DNA of 47,962 nt from Candidatus Sumerlaeota bacterium (GCA_007133495.1 SLMS01000266.1:1-47962); one strand, 5' to 3'. Numbered from the stretch's first letter, positions 18,037 to 28,156 are shown. Translations and numbers: made by a program. The notes: generated by a model not told the origin, from the letters alone.

Positions 18037-18674
18037 AGGCCCGGCGGTTCCACGCGCGGATCGGGCCTGAGCACTTCAGCCGGGATGAACTCCGGTGCCG
18101 TTTCGGGTCCACTCCAGACCACACCCAGCCAGCCGAACGGCCCTTCAGTGTGCCACTCGATATAGACAGGGACCTCCCCGGCGGGAAGGTCCATCGTCCC
18201 GATGTCGTGTTGATTTGCCTCGATGTCCCAGTCTTCAAACAGTAATTGGTTGTTTATCCATATCCGCACCCCGTCCTTCACGTTCAGGCTGAAACTATAG
18301 GTACCCTGCCGGGGTACCTCCAGCCATCCCGAAAGCCGCCCGCCCAGCCGCCCGTCCTGCACGAGGGCTGCCCAGTCGTGACCAGTGTGGAAGCTCAACC
18401 CGCCCGGCACGTTTTCCGAGTGCAGCGACTCGCCCAGCCCTCCGTCCGTATAGAAAACCGCGAAGAGCCCTCCGCCTCCGCGCCCTGCCGGTGGAGCATC
18501 CTCTGCGGTGACCTCGGGTAGCGGGGCCGTCATCCCGGTCTGCTGGCCATCACGGTAGCGCGTCAGGGCATACCAGCCGAACCCGATGGTCCACACAGCC
18601 AGCAGGCCAAACAGTACCCAGAAACTGAAGGGAAGGGGGGTGTAGGGCCGGTCCCCCCGCAGCAGGAGAGTCAT
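18033..18674 (-). CDS. Membrane-anchored PA14-domain protein
   Basis: 213 aa. One TM helix at ~17-37 is followed by a linker rich in Pro/Gly (to ~75) and a PA14-type beta-barrel (~78-200). Diagnostic text is FAVFYTDGGLG, then GWLEVPRQGTYSFSLNVKDGVRIWINNQLLFEDW and GEVPVYIEWHTEGPFGWLGVVWSGP. PA14 domains bind carbohydrate or cell-surface glycans in glycosidases and adhesins. It faces the periplasm and is translationally coupled to the polytopic membrane protein, suggesting a glycan-related complex. The partner's role is unknown. Confidence 0.82.
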   Translation of the reverse strand: MTLLLRGDRPYTPLPFSFWVLFGLLAVWTIGFGWYALTRYRDGQQTGMTAPLPEVTAEDAPPAGRGGGGLFAVFYTDGGLGESLHSENVPGGLSFHTGHDWAALVQDGRLGGRLSGWLEVPRQGTYSFSLNVKDGVRIWINNQLLFEDWDIEANQHDIGTMDLPAGEVPVYIEWHTEGPFGWLGVVWSGPETAPEFIPAEVLRPDPRVEPPGL

Positions 18675-18752
18675 GGGCTGGAGTCACAGCTCCTCCGGAG
18701 AGTCGGGCACTGTTGGAGTACGAACCACAGAATGCCCGGGGACAAGCTCTTC

Positions 18753-19535
18753 CTACTCCAGGCTGCGCTGGTCCTGCAAGGCCGCCATGAGGCGCTGGAG
18801 ATCCTCCCAGACGGTCTTCTTGCGCGATCGATGCGCCACGATGGCAGGGAGCGGCAGGGTCATCAGCAATGGCACGCCACGGTACTCAAGGACCTTGCCG
18901 CGCGAGGCGTTCGGTCCTCCGGCCACGGCGCTCGGCAGGAGAGCCCCCAGCCCGGCCGGCCCGAAGCAGACGATCGTTTTCGGACGCAGCAGTTCCATCT
19001 GGCGCACCAGATACGGCCGGCACGCCTCGACCTCGGGCGCGTGCGGCGGCCGAAAGGGAAGTGAGTGGCACTTCGTGGCGAAGGTGACAAAGCACTCGTC
19101 AAGCCGCGAGCCGATCGCCTCGACAATTTTTCCGAGCAGACCACCGGCTTGCCCGGCCGTGTAGCTGGCGGATTCGTCCTGAGCCGGGTCGGGAATCTCC
19201 AGAATCAGCGCGAAGGTGGGATCCAGCGGCCCGCTGCCGGGCAGCGGGTTCCTGCGGGCACGAGAAAGGATGCAGCGCTGGCAGCCGGCGACTTCGCGGG
19301 CGATTTCGCCCAGGGCGGCTGTGCGCTCCCCGGGAGCGAGGTCCGGCAGGCTGGAGAATGGCGGGAGCTTTTCTTCAGCCGGCTTCGGGGGTGGGGGAGG
19401 CGCCTGCTGCCTGCGGCGGGGCGCAGGGGTGGCGGCCTGCGGCGGGGGAGGAGCGGACAGCTCCAGTGGCTCCTCAAGAAAGCTGAAACCAAGGGACTTG
19501 AGCAGTCTCTTTTGAAGCGTCAGATCAGGCTTCAT
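18753..19535 (-). CDS. Uracil-DNA glycosylase family 4-like Fe-S protein, catalytic motifs altered
   Basis: 260 aa from ATG 19535, 5 nt after upp. A Pro/Ala-rich linker (~27-55) precedes the UDG-fold domain. Four cysteines at 85, 88 (CQRC), 156 and 172 match the [4Fe-4S] cluster of family 4/5 UDGs. The QAGGLLGKIVEAIG helix and KTVWEDLQRL tail are also family-like. The active-site motif GE-PG is replaced by EIPDP (113-117), and the HPS-type motif by LPLPA (about 227-231). It may therefore be inactive, differently specific, or a structural Fe-S protein. The N-terminal linker recalls phage-polymerase-fused and DNA-binding relatives. Confidence 0.75.
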   Translation of the reverse strand: MKPDLTLQKRLLKSLGFSFLEEPLELSAPPPPQAATPAPRRRQQAPPPPPKPAEEKLPPFSSLPDLAPGERTAALGEIAREVAGCQRCILSRARRNPLPGSGPLDPTFALILEIPDPAQDESASYTAGQAGGLLGKIVEAIGSRLDECFVTFATKCHSLPFRPPHAPEVEACRPYLVRQMELLRPKTIVCFGPAGLGALLPSAVAGGPNASRGKVLEYRGVPLLMTLPLPAIVAHRSRKKTVWEDLQRLMAALQDQRSLE

Positions 19536-19540
19536 GGCGG

Positions 19541-20170
19541 TCAAATCTTGGTGCCGAAGAGGCGGTCCCCCGCGTCGCCAAGGCCGGGGACGATGAAGGC
19601 CTGGCCGTTCAGGCGCTCATCCATCGCGCCGGTGAAGACGTTCACGTCGGGGTGTGTTTTTTCGATACGGGCGGCTCCCTCGGGCGAGGAGATCAGGCAG
19701 ATGGCGATGATCCGCTCGGGCTTGTTGGCCTTCAGCAGGTCGATGCCCGCACAGAGGCTGCCGGCAGTGGCCAACATCGGGTCGAGGACGAAGACGGTGG
19801 CGTTGCTGAGGTGATCGGGGTAGTTGTAGTAGTAGGTTTCGGGGTTCTTGGTCACTTCGTCGCGCCGGAGGCCAAGGTGGGACACCCGGGCCGAGGGGAG
19901 CAGGGTATGGAGGCCCGGGAGCATGCCGAGACCGGCGCGCAAAATCGGCGCGATGACGAAGTCGTCGTTGGCGAGAACTGTCCCGTCGGTCTCTGTGATG
20001 GGGGTGGTGATGCGCTGCGGGCGGGTGGCGAGGTCGCGGGTGGCCTCATAGGCGAGGAGCAGGGTCAGTTCGGCCACGATCTCCCGGAAAAGCTTGGAAT
20101 CGGTGCTTCGATCCCTGAGATTGGTCATCTTATGGGCGATGAGTGGGTGTTCCACCACACGGACGGGCAC
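19541..20170 (-). CDS. upp: Uracil phosphoribosyltransferase
   Basis: Makes UMP from uracil and PRPP (pyrimidine salvage). Start chosen at GTG 20170 because AAGGAGGTGA sits 7 nt upstream; this gives 209 aa, matching E. coli Upp (208). An upstream ATG at 20191 would bury the ribosome site inside the gene. Motifs are TNLRDRSTDSKLFREI, VIAPILRAGLGM, the ETYYYNYP uracil loop, VFVLDPMLATAGS (PRPP site) and GLGDAGDRLFGT at the C-terminus. The final residues are GTKI. It forms an operon with the UDG-like gene. Confidence 0.95.
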   Translation of the reverse strand: MPVRVVEHPLIAHKMTNLRDRSTDSKLFREIVAELTLLLAYEATRDLATRPQRITTPITETDGTVLANDDFVIAPILRAGLGMLPGLHTLLPSARVSHLGLRRDEVTKNPETYYYNYPDHLSNATVFVLDPMLATAGSLCAGIDLLKANKPERIIAICLISSPEGAARIEKTHPDVNVFTGAMDERLNGQAFIVPGLGDAGDRLFGTKI

Positions 20171-20191
20171 TGCGTCACCTCCTTGGTGCAT

Positions 20192-20201
20192 TGTTGCAAC
20201 A
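20192..20201. promoter_or_regulatory. TGTTGCAACA perfect palindrome in the upp/DUF58 divergent region
   Basis: A 10-bp perfect palindrome 22 nt before the upp GTG start, within the 209-bp divergent region. It could be a regulator site, but with no second copy seen and only 10 bp it may be chance. No -10/-35 pair could be assigned with confidence here. Confidence 0.2.
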
Positions 20202-20379
20202 CGCGGCCTTCTGGCCGGGGGGCGATGGTGAGGCAATGCGAGGGCGAGGGAGCGCCGCAAGGATTAGGTTGGGCGCGGCAGGGTGGAAAAAACGCGTTCG
20301 CCTTGAGTTCGTGCGCGGTTGTGCACCAATATTGCCCACGCTTGGGAGCGTGACTGTTTTCCCGCCCACCCGTCCGCCG

Positions 20380-21588
20380 ATGACCGCTACCCTTTCATCC
20401 TTTCCTGCCCGGCTACTGCACAAGCTGCGGTGGTTTGTGCATGAGACGGTCCGGCCGCGGTTCTCGCTGCTGCTGACGGCCGAGGGCTGGTGCATGGCGG
20501 CGATCATGTTGTTGATCGGCCTTGCGGCGCTGAACACCGGTGCGCCGTTGCTTTACCTGATGTTCTCGTTCATGTGCGCTTTTTTTCTGATGTCGGCGCT
20601 GATGGCGGGCAACACGATGCGGGGTCTGGGAATCCGGCGTGAGGCCCCGAAGGTGTGGCAGGCAGGCAGGCCATTGCGCGTAGGGCTTGAGGTCCGCAAC
20701 GGCAAGCTGTTCAGCGCGAGCCACGGCCTGCGCCTGCGGGACTCGCTGTCCGAGGGGTGGACCCTTGGCGGAGCTTTCTTCCAGAAGATACCCTCGCGGC
20801 ACCAGCCGGTCCGCGAGAGCTACGAGTGCGTGTTTCCCAAGCGGGGGCACTACCGGCTCGGGAGAGTGGAGGTGGCCACGCGCTTCCCGTTTGGGCTGAT
20901 CGAACGTGCCCTGACTGTGGAGTTGCCGGGGGAGATACTGGTCCTGCCGCAGACGATACCGTTGGGGAGATGGCTTGCGCAGAGGCGCACGGATTTCGGA
21001 GAGCGCGAGTCCCATCGCAAGGGGCTCGGGACGGGGCTTTACGGCCTGCGCGAATACAATGAGGAGATGTCCGCTCGTGACATTCACTGGCGGACTTCGG
21101 CGCGGCGCGGTGAACTGATGGTGCGCGAGTACGAGGCGGAGGAACGCCGCCGGGCCTCGGTGATTTTCGACAACCGGATTCCACGGGAACTGCAGCGCCA
21201 GCACACCCTGGAGTTCGAAATGGGGATCGTACTGGCTGCTTCGGCAGTGGAATGGTTCTGCGATCAGGACTTCGAGGTGGAGCTTCGGACGGCGTCGGGG
21301 ATTGTCGGATTCGGTACGGGAGCGTCCCACTTCGTGCGGTGCCAGCGGGCGCTCGCGGGCTTGGAGATGCTGGACCCGGCGAAGCTGGGCACCGTCCCGG
21401 TGGACCGTTCTCCGGAGGAACGGTCGATCCGTATCCCGGTGTTGATGCTCGGTGGCGGTGCGCATGAGGGGAGCAACACGATTGCTTTGACGGTGGAGGA
21501 GTTCAGGGAGGAGCTTTTCGGAGCACTGCGGCCGCGTGGGCATTCGTCAACGAGCCAGGCGGTGGCGGTAAAAGGAGGCGTTTCTTGA
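20380..21588 (+). CDS. DUF58 domain protein
   Basis: 402 aa. Two hydrophobic helices sit near residues 30-75, then a beta-rich part; the DUF58 signature GLYGLREYNEEMSARDIHWRTSARRGELMVREYEAE (core residues around 225-260) is clear. These proteins are VWA-like and usually co-occur with MoxR ATPases and TgpA-type transglutaminases. Here a TgpA-like gene follows with a 4-nt overlap, but no MoxR gene precedes. Start taken at ATG 20380; a GTG at 20350 is an alternative. Confidence 0.88.
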   Translation: MTATLSSFPARLLHKLRWFVHETVRPRFSLLLTAEGWCMAAIMLLIGLAALNTGAPLLYLMFSFMCAFFLMSALMAGNTMRGLGIRREAPKVWQAGRPLRVGLEVRNGKLFSASHGLRLRDSLSEGWTLGGAFFQKIPSRHQPVRESYECVFPKRGHYRLGRVEVATRFPFGLIERALTVELPGEILVLPQTIPLGRWLAQRRTDFGERESHRKGLGTGLYGLREYNEEMSARDIHWRTSARRGELMVREYEAEERRRASVIFDNRIPRELQRQHTLEFEMGIVLAASAVEWFCDQDFEVELRTASGIVGFGTGASHFVRCQRALAGLEMLDPAKLGTVPVDRSPEERSIRIPVLMLGGGAHEGSNTIALTVEEFREELFGALRPRGHSSTSQAVAVKGGVS

Positions 21589-24014
21589 GCTTCCGGCGCA
21601 CCCTTGAGTTCTTCGTTTACGCGACGGTGCTGTGGGCGTTCGCCACCCTGGCGTTTTTCGCGCAGCTGCACCTGCTCGCGGTCGCGCTTTTCGCATTCGC
21701 GTTCGTGCTGAGGCTTTTCCGGGACACCCTGGGTATCCGGCTCTCGCCGCTCTTCTGGCTGATGGCGAGCGGTGTGGTGCTCGTGGGCTCGTTCTACGGC
21801 TGGTTCGTCTTGTACGAGCGTCTATACACGGTTGTCTATCTTTTCCTGTATTTGCAACTCAACAAGCTGTGGACGTGGGAGAAGAACCGGGATCTGCTGC
21901 AGCTTTTCGGGCTGACATTCTTCCACATGCTTGCAGCAGCGGTCTCGACGCAGTCGGTGCTGTTTGCGCCGGCGCTGCTGGTGTACCTGTTCCTGATTCT
22001 TGGCGGCCTGATCACTCTGACGTTGAAGAAGGATGCTGAGAAGGCACTTCTGACAGGAAGGCGCAAGGGCCGTGGGGAGGCGGAAGAAGAGGACCCGTTC
22101 GTGCCGGTGACGTTGCATGCGGACAGCCGGACGAGGCTGGGGGAAGTTTTCGCCAGGCCGTACCTGACGCGAAGTTTTCTGGGGTCGGTCTCGGGTGTGC
22201 TGGTGTTGATTCTGGCACTGGGCACGGCGGTCTTCTATGCGATCCCGCGGCTGCAGGCGCACTCCAGATTCACGCCGCATTTCAGCACTTCACAGATGGC
22301 GCGCAGCCAGTCGGGCTTCTCCGATTTTGTGGAACTGTCGGCCTCCCAGGAAGTGCAACTGGATCCGACGGTGGCCATGCGCGCGTATCCGCTTACGGGC
22401 TACGACACCGAGGGCGGGATGCCGGCAATGGGGATCATGCGATTGCGGGGATCGACTCTGGACCATTATGACGGGCGGCGGTGGACCCGTGGGGAGACAC
22501 TGGGCCGGCGGGGCAGCAACACGCGCCGGGAGCACGGGAAGATTGCGTTCCCCGACGAGCGCGAGCCGTTTGCCTTCGAAACGAAGCTGGAGACGGCCAT
22601 CGAGCTGGAGCCGGGAGTCTCGAGCTTCCTGTTCGCACCGGAGGGTGTGCAGAGTTACGAGCTGGTGCGGCGAAACGAGTCGTTCACCGTAAACGACGAA
22701 ACGAGGACGGTCCGTTTCGCGGACCAGTCCAGCGCGATGCGCCAGGTCCAATACGTGACCCAAAGCAGGGGGGCACTGCGCCCCCCGAGCCTGGTGGAAC
22801 TCATGGCGGCCTACGCCTCCGCCACCGGCGCGGACGAGGGCGAAGCCGAATTGCTCGCCGCAGCGAAGGAGCGCAGCAGGTTTGGTTCGCCCGGCACCCG
22901 GGTGCTGAACTCGCTCTTCCGTTTGTGGAACCCGACGGTGAGTGGGCTCTACCCCGAGAGGCTGTCGCGCGAACTCGAAGAGATGTACCTCTCGCTTCCG
23001 GAACACTCTGATATGGAGGTGGTGTCGCGGCTTGCGGGGGAATGGACCGAGGGCCATGACCATCCGATCGAGATTGCCAAGGAGCTCGAGCTTAGTCTGA
23101 AGCGCAACTACGGCTACAGCCTGCGCATTCCGTTCAGCAGGCGGCCGGACCACCTGGCCTACTTCCTGACGGAGGCCAGGGCCGCGCATTGCGAGTATTT
23201 CGCGACGGCGATGACGTTGATGTTGCGAACCCAAGGTGTGCCTTCGCGGCTGGTGACCGGGTATGCTTCGGACGAGTGGGTACCGGATAAGCAGGGGCAC
23301 TACATCGTCCGGCAGGAACACGCTCACGTGTGGGTGGAAGCCTATATCCCGGCAATGGGCTGGGTGTCGTTCGACCCCACGCCGAACAGTGGTATCGGGG
23401 GCGGGCGCATTCCGGATACGTGGGCTCGGCGTTTCAACAGATGGATGGACGATGTACGGCTGGCGTGGTACGGTGCAGTGATCGATTTCAACGCGGACTC
23501 GCAGGAGCAGGTCTATCAGGCGGTCTTCAGCCCAATGCAGGGGCTTCCCAGCGTGACGGAGTTGCTGACGCGCAGCCCGGCGGAGGAGGAACGCCGCACT
23601 CCGGTTCTGCCGGTGGTGCTCAGCTTTGCCGGGGCGATGGCACTGGGGCTCTTGCTGATCCGGGAGCTGATGGCGCGCCGCAGGCTTCCGGCCCAGGGGG
23701 GCGGCGAGCAGGGCTGGGCGGGGAGGAATGCCTCCGGAGTGAGGATCGAGGATTATCTGCGGTTGCTGCGCGAGGTGGAGAAGCAGGTGAGCCGGACTCC
23801 GTCCGAGACGCCGCTGGAGTACGCGCGGAAGATTTCTGTCCGGGATGAGCCGTTGGCCGAAGAGTTCGCTGAAATCACCGAGATGTATTACGGCGCGCGG
23901 TTCGACGGGGTGGCTTGGAGACCGCAGGATTCACAGCGGGCGAATGCGCTCTTGCGCCGCCTGAGGGAGAAACAGGAAGGTCCGCGGAGGATCGCTGTGA
24001 GCAGCAAGGCCTGA
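21585..24014 (+). CDS. TgpA-like transmembrane transglutaminase/protease
   Basis: 809 aa, TTG start with AAAGGAGG upstream, overlapping the DUF58 gene by 4 nt. N-terminal multi-TM region to ~220 (DUF3488-type), then an extracytoplasmic domain. The transglutaminase core has the triad Cys in [10 protein letters not shown] (~535), His in HAHVWVEAY (~580) and Asp in SFDPTP (~595). A TM helix near 680 and a cytoplasmic DUF4129-like tail (ending ~800) follow. P. aeruginosa TgpA is the prototype and is essential there. Probably acts on periplasmic protein or peptide substrates; the substrate is unknown. Confidence 0.9.
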   Translation: MSFRRTLEFFVYATVLWAFATLAFFAQLHLLAVALFAFAFVLRLFRDTLGIRLSPLFWLMASGVVLVGSFYGWFVLYERLYTVVYLFLYLQLNKLWTWEKNRDLLQLFGLTFFHMLAAAVSTQSVLFAPALLVYLFLILGGLITLTLKKDAEKALLTGRRKGRGEAEEEDPFVPVTLHADSRTRLGEVFARPYLTRSFLGSVSGVLVLILALGTAVFYAIPRLQAHSRFTPHFSTSQMARSQSGFSDFVELSASQEVQLDPTVAMRAYPLTGYDTEGGMPAMGIMRLRGSTLDHYDGRRWTRGETLGRRGSNTRREHGKIAFPDEREPFAFETKLETAIELEPGVSSFLFAPEGVQSYELVRRNESFTVNDETRTVRFADQSSAMRQVQYVTQSRGALRPPSLVELMAAYASATGADEGEAELLAAAKERSRFGSPGTRVLNSLFRLWNPTVSGLYPERLSRELEEMYLSLPEHSDMEVVSRLAGEWTEGHDHPIEIAKELELSLKRNYGYSLRIPFSRRPDHLAYFLTEARAAHCEYFATAMTLMLRTQGVPSRLVTGYASDEWVPDKQGHYIVRQEHAHVWVEAYIPAMGWVSFDPTPNSGIGGGRIPDTWARRFNRWMDDVRLAWYGAVIDFNADSQEQVYQAVFSPMQGLPSVTELLTRSPAEEERRTPVLPVVLSFAGAMALGLLLIRELMARRRLPAQGGGEQGWAGRNASGVRIEDYLRLLREVEKQVSRTPSETPLEYARKISVRDEPLAEEFAEITEMYYGARFDGVAWRPQDSQRANALLRRLREKQEGPRRIAVSSKA

Positions 24015-24043
24015 GGCCTCATTACCATCCGCGCGGACTATTC

Positions 24044-24931
24044 ATGGACATTTCGCCTGAGAGTTTTTTCGATTCGGTTCCGGGGCTGACGGATTGCCGG
24101 GAATTCGCCGTGGGCGGGGTACATGTCGGCGGGGACCGGCCGCTTTGCCTGATTGCGGGGCCGTGCGCGATCGAGTCACGGGACCACGCGCTGGAGATGG
24201 CCAGTCAGTTGGCGGAGATGGCGCACCGGCTCGGGATCCCGTTCGTCTTCAAGGCCTCCTACGACAAGGCCAACCGCACTTCGGTGCGCTCGTTCCGCGG
24301 TCCGGGCTTGGAGCAGGGTCTCGGGGTTCTGGCGGAGGCGCGCGACCGGTTCGGCGTGCCGGTGACAAGCGACATCCACACAGAGGAGCAGGCGGACGCG
24401 GCGGGTGAGGTGCTGGACATGCTGCAGATTCCGGCGTTCCTTTGCCGGCAGACGGATTTGCTGAAGGCCGCGGCGAAGACAGGCAAGCCGGTAAACGTCA
24501 AGAAGGGACAGTTCCTGGCACCGTGGGACGTGCGCAATATCGTGGGAAAGCTGCGCGAGTTTGGATGTGAAGATATACTGCTCACCGAACGCGGTGCATC
24601 GTTCGGCTACGGTGCACTGATGGCGGACATGCGCGCGCTGTCCATCATGCGGGAGCTGACCGGACTTCCCGTGTGTTTCGATGCCACACACAGCGTCCAG
24701 CAACCCGGAGCGCTGGGCGAGGCGACGGGGGGGCAGCGTCAGTACGTGCCGCTGCTGGCCCGGGCGGCGTGTGCAGTGGGGATCAATGCGCTCTTCCTGG
24801 AGACGCACGAGCGGCCGGAAGAGGCGAAAAGCGACGGGCCGAACATGGTGCCCCTCGGCAAGCTCGAAGCGGTGCTGCGCGGCTGCCTTGCGGCCGACGC
24901 TGCGGTACGGTCGTGGCATGGCAGGGAGTGA
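24044..24931 (+). CDS. kdsA: 3-deoxy-8-phosphooctulonate synthase, metal-dependent type
   Basis: Condenses PEP and arabinose-5-phosphate to KDO-8-P for LPS core. 295 aa from ATG 24044. Motifs are [67 protein letters not shown] and [11 protein letters not shown]. The Cys of GPCAIES marks the metal-dependent class (Aquifex type) rather than the Asn of the E. coli enzyme; the His of FDATH, Glu of LFLETHERP and Asp of SDGPN complete the metal set. Its presence shows a diderm LPS-making cell. It overlaps truA by 14 nt. Confidence 0.95.
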   Translation: MDISPESFFDSVPGLTDCREFAVGGVHVGGDRPLCLIAGPCAIESRDHALEMASQLAEMAHRLGIPFVFKASYDKANRTSVRSFRGPGLEQGLGVLAEARDRFGVPVTSDIHTEEQADAAGEVLDMLQIPAFLCRQTDLLKAAAKTGKPVNVKKGQFLAPWDVRNIVGKLREFGCEDILLTERGASFGYGALMADMRALSIMRELTGLPVCFDATHSVQQPGALGEATGGQRQYVPLLARAACAVGINALFLETHERPEEAKSDGPNMVPLGKLEAVLRGCLAADAAVRSWHGRE

Positions 24932-25751
24932 GCAGCAGCCGGAGGTGACGGGCGGCCCGGCGCTCCGGCGGATTGTCCTGCTGGCGGAGTACGACGGTAC
25001 GCGCTATCATGGCCTCCAGCGCCAGGGGCACACGCCCCTGACTATACAACAGGAATTCGAGAGCGCCGTGGGCCGGCTCGGCGTGACAGAACCGGATTTC
25101 GTGGCTTCGGGGAGGACGGATTCAGGCGTGCACGCCACGGGGCAGGCGGTGGCGCTGAACGTGCCGGCGGAGCCACCGGTGCGAAAGTACCTGCGAACAT
25201 TCAACGCGTTGCTGCCGGCTGATATACGCGTGCGGGCGGTGGCGGAGTGTCCGGAAGGTTTCAGCCCACGATTCGACGCGCGCCGGCGGACGTATATCTA
25301 CCGGGTTTGCGCACTGGAGCCCGTGCCGCCGCTTCAGCGGAACTTCGTGGCGTTTGCCAAGACGGACCTCGACGTGGAGCGGACCCGGGCGGCGGCAGCA
25401 GCCTTCGAGGGACGCTGGGAGCTGTCCGCCTGGCGTTCTGCCATCTGCCAGGCCACGCGGACGCTTCTGACCATCGACGAGTGCACGGCGGTCCCGCCGC
25501 ACACGGACGAGCGCACCGGCGAGGCACTGCCATGGTGGACGTTCCGCACCGCGGCGCGAAGCTTCCTCCACCACCAGGTGCGGCTGATGGCGGGGGCGAT
25601 TGTGGCGGTGGGCAGTGGCCGGCTCGGGCTTGAGGAGCTGCGGAACGCCTTGGCGGCGGGGGAGCGGCCGAAGTCCGTCGTCATGATGCCCGCCTGCGGG
25701 CTTTGCCTGACGCGGGTGGAGTTCGATCCGGAGCGGGACCCTTTCCGTTGA
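24918..25751 (+). CDS. truA: tRNA pseudouridine(38-40) synthase
   Basis: 277 aa from ATG 24918 inside the end of kdsA. TruA hallmarks: [29 protein letters not shown] with the catalytic Asp in [20 protein letters not shown], and [22 protein letters not shown]. It modifies U38-40 of many tRNAs. The enzyme is of normal length, with a short N-terminal tail; translation is probably coupled to kdsA through the overlap. Confidence 0.95.
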   Translation: MAGSEQQPEVTGGPALRRIVLLAEYDGTRYHGLQRQGHTPLTIQQEFESAVGRLGVTEPDFVASGRTDSGVHATGQAVALNVPAEPPVRKYLRTFNALLPADIRVRAVAECPEGFSPRFDARRRTYIYRVCALEPVPPLQRNFVAFAKTDLDVERTRAAAAAFEGRWELSAWRSAICQATRTLLTIDECTAVPPHTDERTGEALPWWTFRTAARSFLHHQVRLMAGAIVAVGSGRLGLEELRNALAAGERPKSVVMMPACGLCLTRVEFDPERDPFR

Positions 25752-25812
25752 CCTGAAGGCGCGCCGGACCAACGGTTCGCCACCCTTCGCAGTTCTTCCC
25801 GGATGGCACCCA

Positions 25813-26634
25813 ATGACCAGGTTCAGCGTTCTCCTTTCCACCCTCCTCGCCGTGCCGCTGGCGTTGGCACCGGCCGCAGCGGTGGCCGGGGAGAGTGCAG
25901 CTCCGGCCCGGGCCGCGGGGGTGCAGCAACTCCGCGCGGAAGTGCTCGGCGTCTATCCGCATCAGACGGATGCATTCACGCAGGGCCTGCTTTTTCACGA
26001 GGGGAAGTTTTACGAGAGCACCGGGCGTTACGGCCAGTCGGTACTGAGACGTGTGGACGTGGAGACGGGCGAGGTGGAGATGGAGGTGGAGCTCGACCGG
26101 CAGTATTTCGGTGAGGGGCTGGCGCTGGTGGACGACCGGTTGATCCAGCTCACCTGGCACGAGGGTAAGGCGTTCGTTTACGACCGGGAGACTTTCAGCC
26201 TGCTGCGGGAGTTCTCCTACGATGGACAGGGGTGGGGGCTGACCTACGACGGCAACCGGCTGATCATGACCGACGGGTCGCACAACCTGCAATTCCGCGA
26301 CCCGCAGACCTTCGCCCTGCGCAACGTCGTCCCGGTTTACATGCAGGGCCGGCCGGTTCAGCGGCTCAACGAACTGGAGTACGCCGAGGGATTCGTCTAT
26401 GCGAACGTCTTCATGCAGGACCACCTTGTGAAGATCGACCCGCGCAGCGGGACGGTCATGGCCGTCATCGAAGCCGGGCATCTGATTCCGCCGGAGGAGC
26501 GCGAGGGGATGGACGTGCTCAATGGCGTGACGTGGGACCCGGAGACGGGGGATTTTTTTCTGACGGGAAAGCTGTGGCCGAAAATGTTCCGCGTGCAGTT
26601 CGTGCCGGTGGAGGAAGGCCCGGAGGAAGAGTGA
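25813..26634 (+). CDS. Secreted glutaminyl-peptide cyclotransferase (plant/bacterial-type QC)
   Basis: 273 aa with a Sec signal peptide (~1-27, ending AAAVAGES). Forms pyroglutamate at peptide N-termini. It has the five-bladed propeller family's marks: YPHQTDAFTQGLLFHEGKFYESTGRYGQS, QYFGEGLALVDDRLIQLTWHEGKAFVYD, the EFSYDGQGWGLTYDG turn, and RLNELEYAEGFVYANVF with LNGVTWDPETGDFFLTGKLWPKMF. All the family's conserved Glu, Trp and Asp positions appear present. Standing 61 bp after truA, it may share its transcript. Periplasmic or extracellular. Confidence 0.9.
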   Translation: MTRFSVLLSTLLAVPLALAPAAAVAGESAAPARAAGVQQLRAEVLGVYPHQTDAFTQGLLFHEGKFYESTGRYGQSVLRRVDVETGEVEMEVELDRQYFGEGLALVDDRLIQLTWHEGKAFVYDRETFSLLREFSYDGQGWGLTYDGNRLIMTDGSHNLQFRDPQTFALRNVVPVYMQGRPVQRLNELEYAEGFVYANVFMQDHLVKIDPRSGTVMAVIEAGHLIPPEEREGMDVLNGVTWDPETGDFFLTGKLWPKMFRVQFVPVEEGPEEE

Positions 26635-26710
26635 GGCGCCCGCGCTGCACGGCGGACGGTGACGCGGCGGGAGGGGGAACGGCTCTCCCGTCCGAGGAAC
26701 GGCGGACCGC

Positions 26711-28156
26711 ATGAGACTCTACCGCCAGACAGTCCGCCTCGCCGTCCCCACGGTTCTCGAACACCTCTCCACATCGATCATCTTTCTGGTGGACGCGCTG
26801 ATGGTGGCGACGCTGGGCCCCGCGGCGCTGGCTGCCGTGGGGATCGTGGGCATCATGATGTGGCGCCTGCGGACGATGGGAGGCATCCTGCAGATCGGCA
26901 CCACGGCGATGGTGGCCCGGCGGTGGGGGGAGAACAACACGGAGGCCGCGTGCCGGCTGTTTACACACTCGGCGCTGCTGGGGGGGATCATCGGCATCGG
27001 GTGCCTGCTGCTGTGGCCGCTGGCCGGGTGGATATTCAGCACGCTCAACGCCGAGGGCGACGTGCTTGCCCTCTCGGTTCTCTATTTCCAGGTGGTGATC
27101 CTGGCCTTTCCGCTCCGGCTGGCCAGCACGAACATGGCCGCGGCGATCCGGGCGGCGGGGGACACCCGCACGCCGATGATCACGACTGTTGTGGCGAACA
27201 TGGTCAACGTCTCGCTCAACTATACGCTGATCTTCGGCAAGTTCGGTTTCCCCGAACTGGGGCTTTTCGGCGCGGCGATAGCAACGGCTATCGCCTTCAC
27301 CACGGAGTTTTCGATCTACCTTGCAATGGGGCTGCGGGGCATCCGGCCACGCCGGCTCTTTCCAATCGAGCGGCTGGACTTCATCCACCCCGGGGAGGAG
27401 GACGTCGAGGTCAGCTCCGAGCCGGTGCGGGCCGGAGTACCGGATGAGACGCGCACGGACGTGTTGCGGTTCGACCCGGCAGGGTTCCGGCTGCGGCTTC
27501 GGGGTTCGACGGGGATGATGCTCCGCATTTCGCACCCGAGCTTCTGGGAGGAGGTGGGTGTTTCCATCGGGTTTCTGGTATTTACGGCGATGCTGGCGCT
27601 CTTCGGAGAGGAGGCACTGGCGGCGCACTCGGCGGTGGTGCGGATCGAGAGTTTCAGCTTCATGGCGGGCTTCGGGATCGCCATCGCGACGGCAACGCTG
27701 GTGGGACAGGCGCTCGGGGCGCGGCAAGTAAAGACGGCACGGCGGACGTTTGCGATCTGCCTGACGCTGAGCACCATGTTCATGGGCAGCCTTGGGATTC
27801 TGTTCTGCCTGTTCCCGGAGTGGTTCGTGGGGTGGTTCGTCTATGGGGAGGAGAACGGGACGTTCATGCCGCTGGCGGCGATGCTGTTCATCCTGGCGTC
27901 GCTGCAGCAGCCGTTCATTGGCTCGGCGATGGTACTGAGCGGGGGCTTGCGGGGCGCGGGGCACACGATGGCTCCATTCGTGGCGCAGTTCTTCGGGACG
28001 ATCGGGGCGCGGCTGGGAGGCGGGTATGTGCTGGCGTTCGTGTTCGAGATGGGTGTGGAGGGGCTTTACTGGGCGACGGTGCTGGACTGGGTACTGAGGA
28101 CGGCGATTCTGGGGGGACTGCTGCTGACGGGGCGCTGGGAGCGGGCAAAGGCGTAG
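26711..28156 (+). CDS. MATE-family efflux transporter
   Basis: 481-aa inner-membrane exporter with about 12 TM helices in two related halves. The N-half has TVRLAVPTVLEHLSTSIIFLVDALMVATLGPAALAAVG and the AIRAAGDTRTPM motif; the C-half has GLRGAGHTMAPF, the second copy of the 'aG--r-P' motif. The halves are linked by an unusually long, charged cytoplasmic segment (~218-275). Substrate (drug, metabolite or lipid precursor) unknown. Confidence 0.9.
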   Translation: MRLYRQTVRLAVPTVLEHLSTSIIFLVDALMVATLGPAALAAVGIVGIMMWRLRTMGGILQIGTTAMVARRWGENNTEAACRLFTHSALLGGIIGIGCLLLWPLAGWIFSTLNAEGDVLALSVLYFQVVILAFPLRLASTNMAAAIRAAGDTRTPMITTVVANMVNVSLNYTLIFGKFGFPELGLFGAAIATAIAFTTEFSIYLAMGLRGIRPRRLFPIERLDFIHPGEEDVEVSSEPVRAGVPDETRTDVLRFDPAGFRLRLRGSTGMMLRISHPSFWEEVGVSIGFLVFTAMLALFGEEALAAHSAVVRIESFSFMAGFGIAIATATLVGQALGARQVKTARRTFAICLTLSTMFMGSLGILFCLFPEWFVGWFVYGEENGTFMPLAAMLFILASLQQPFIGSAMVLSGGLRGAGHTMAPFVAQFFGTIGARLGGGYVLAFVFEMGVEGLYWATVLDWVLRTAILGGLLLTGRWERAKA

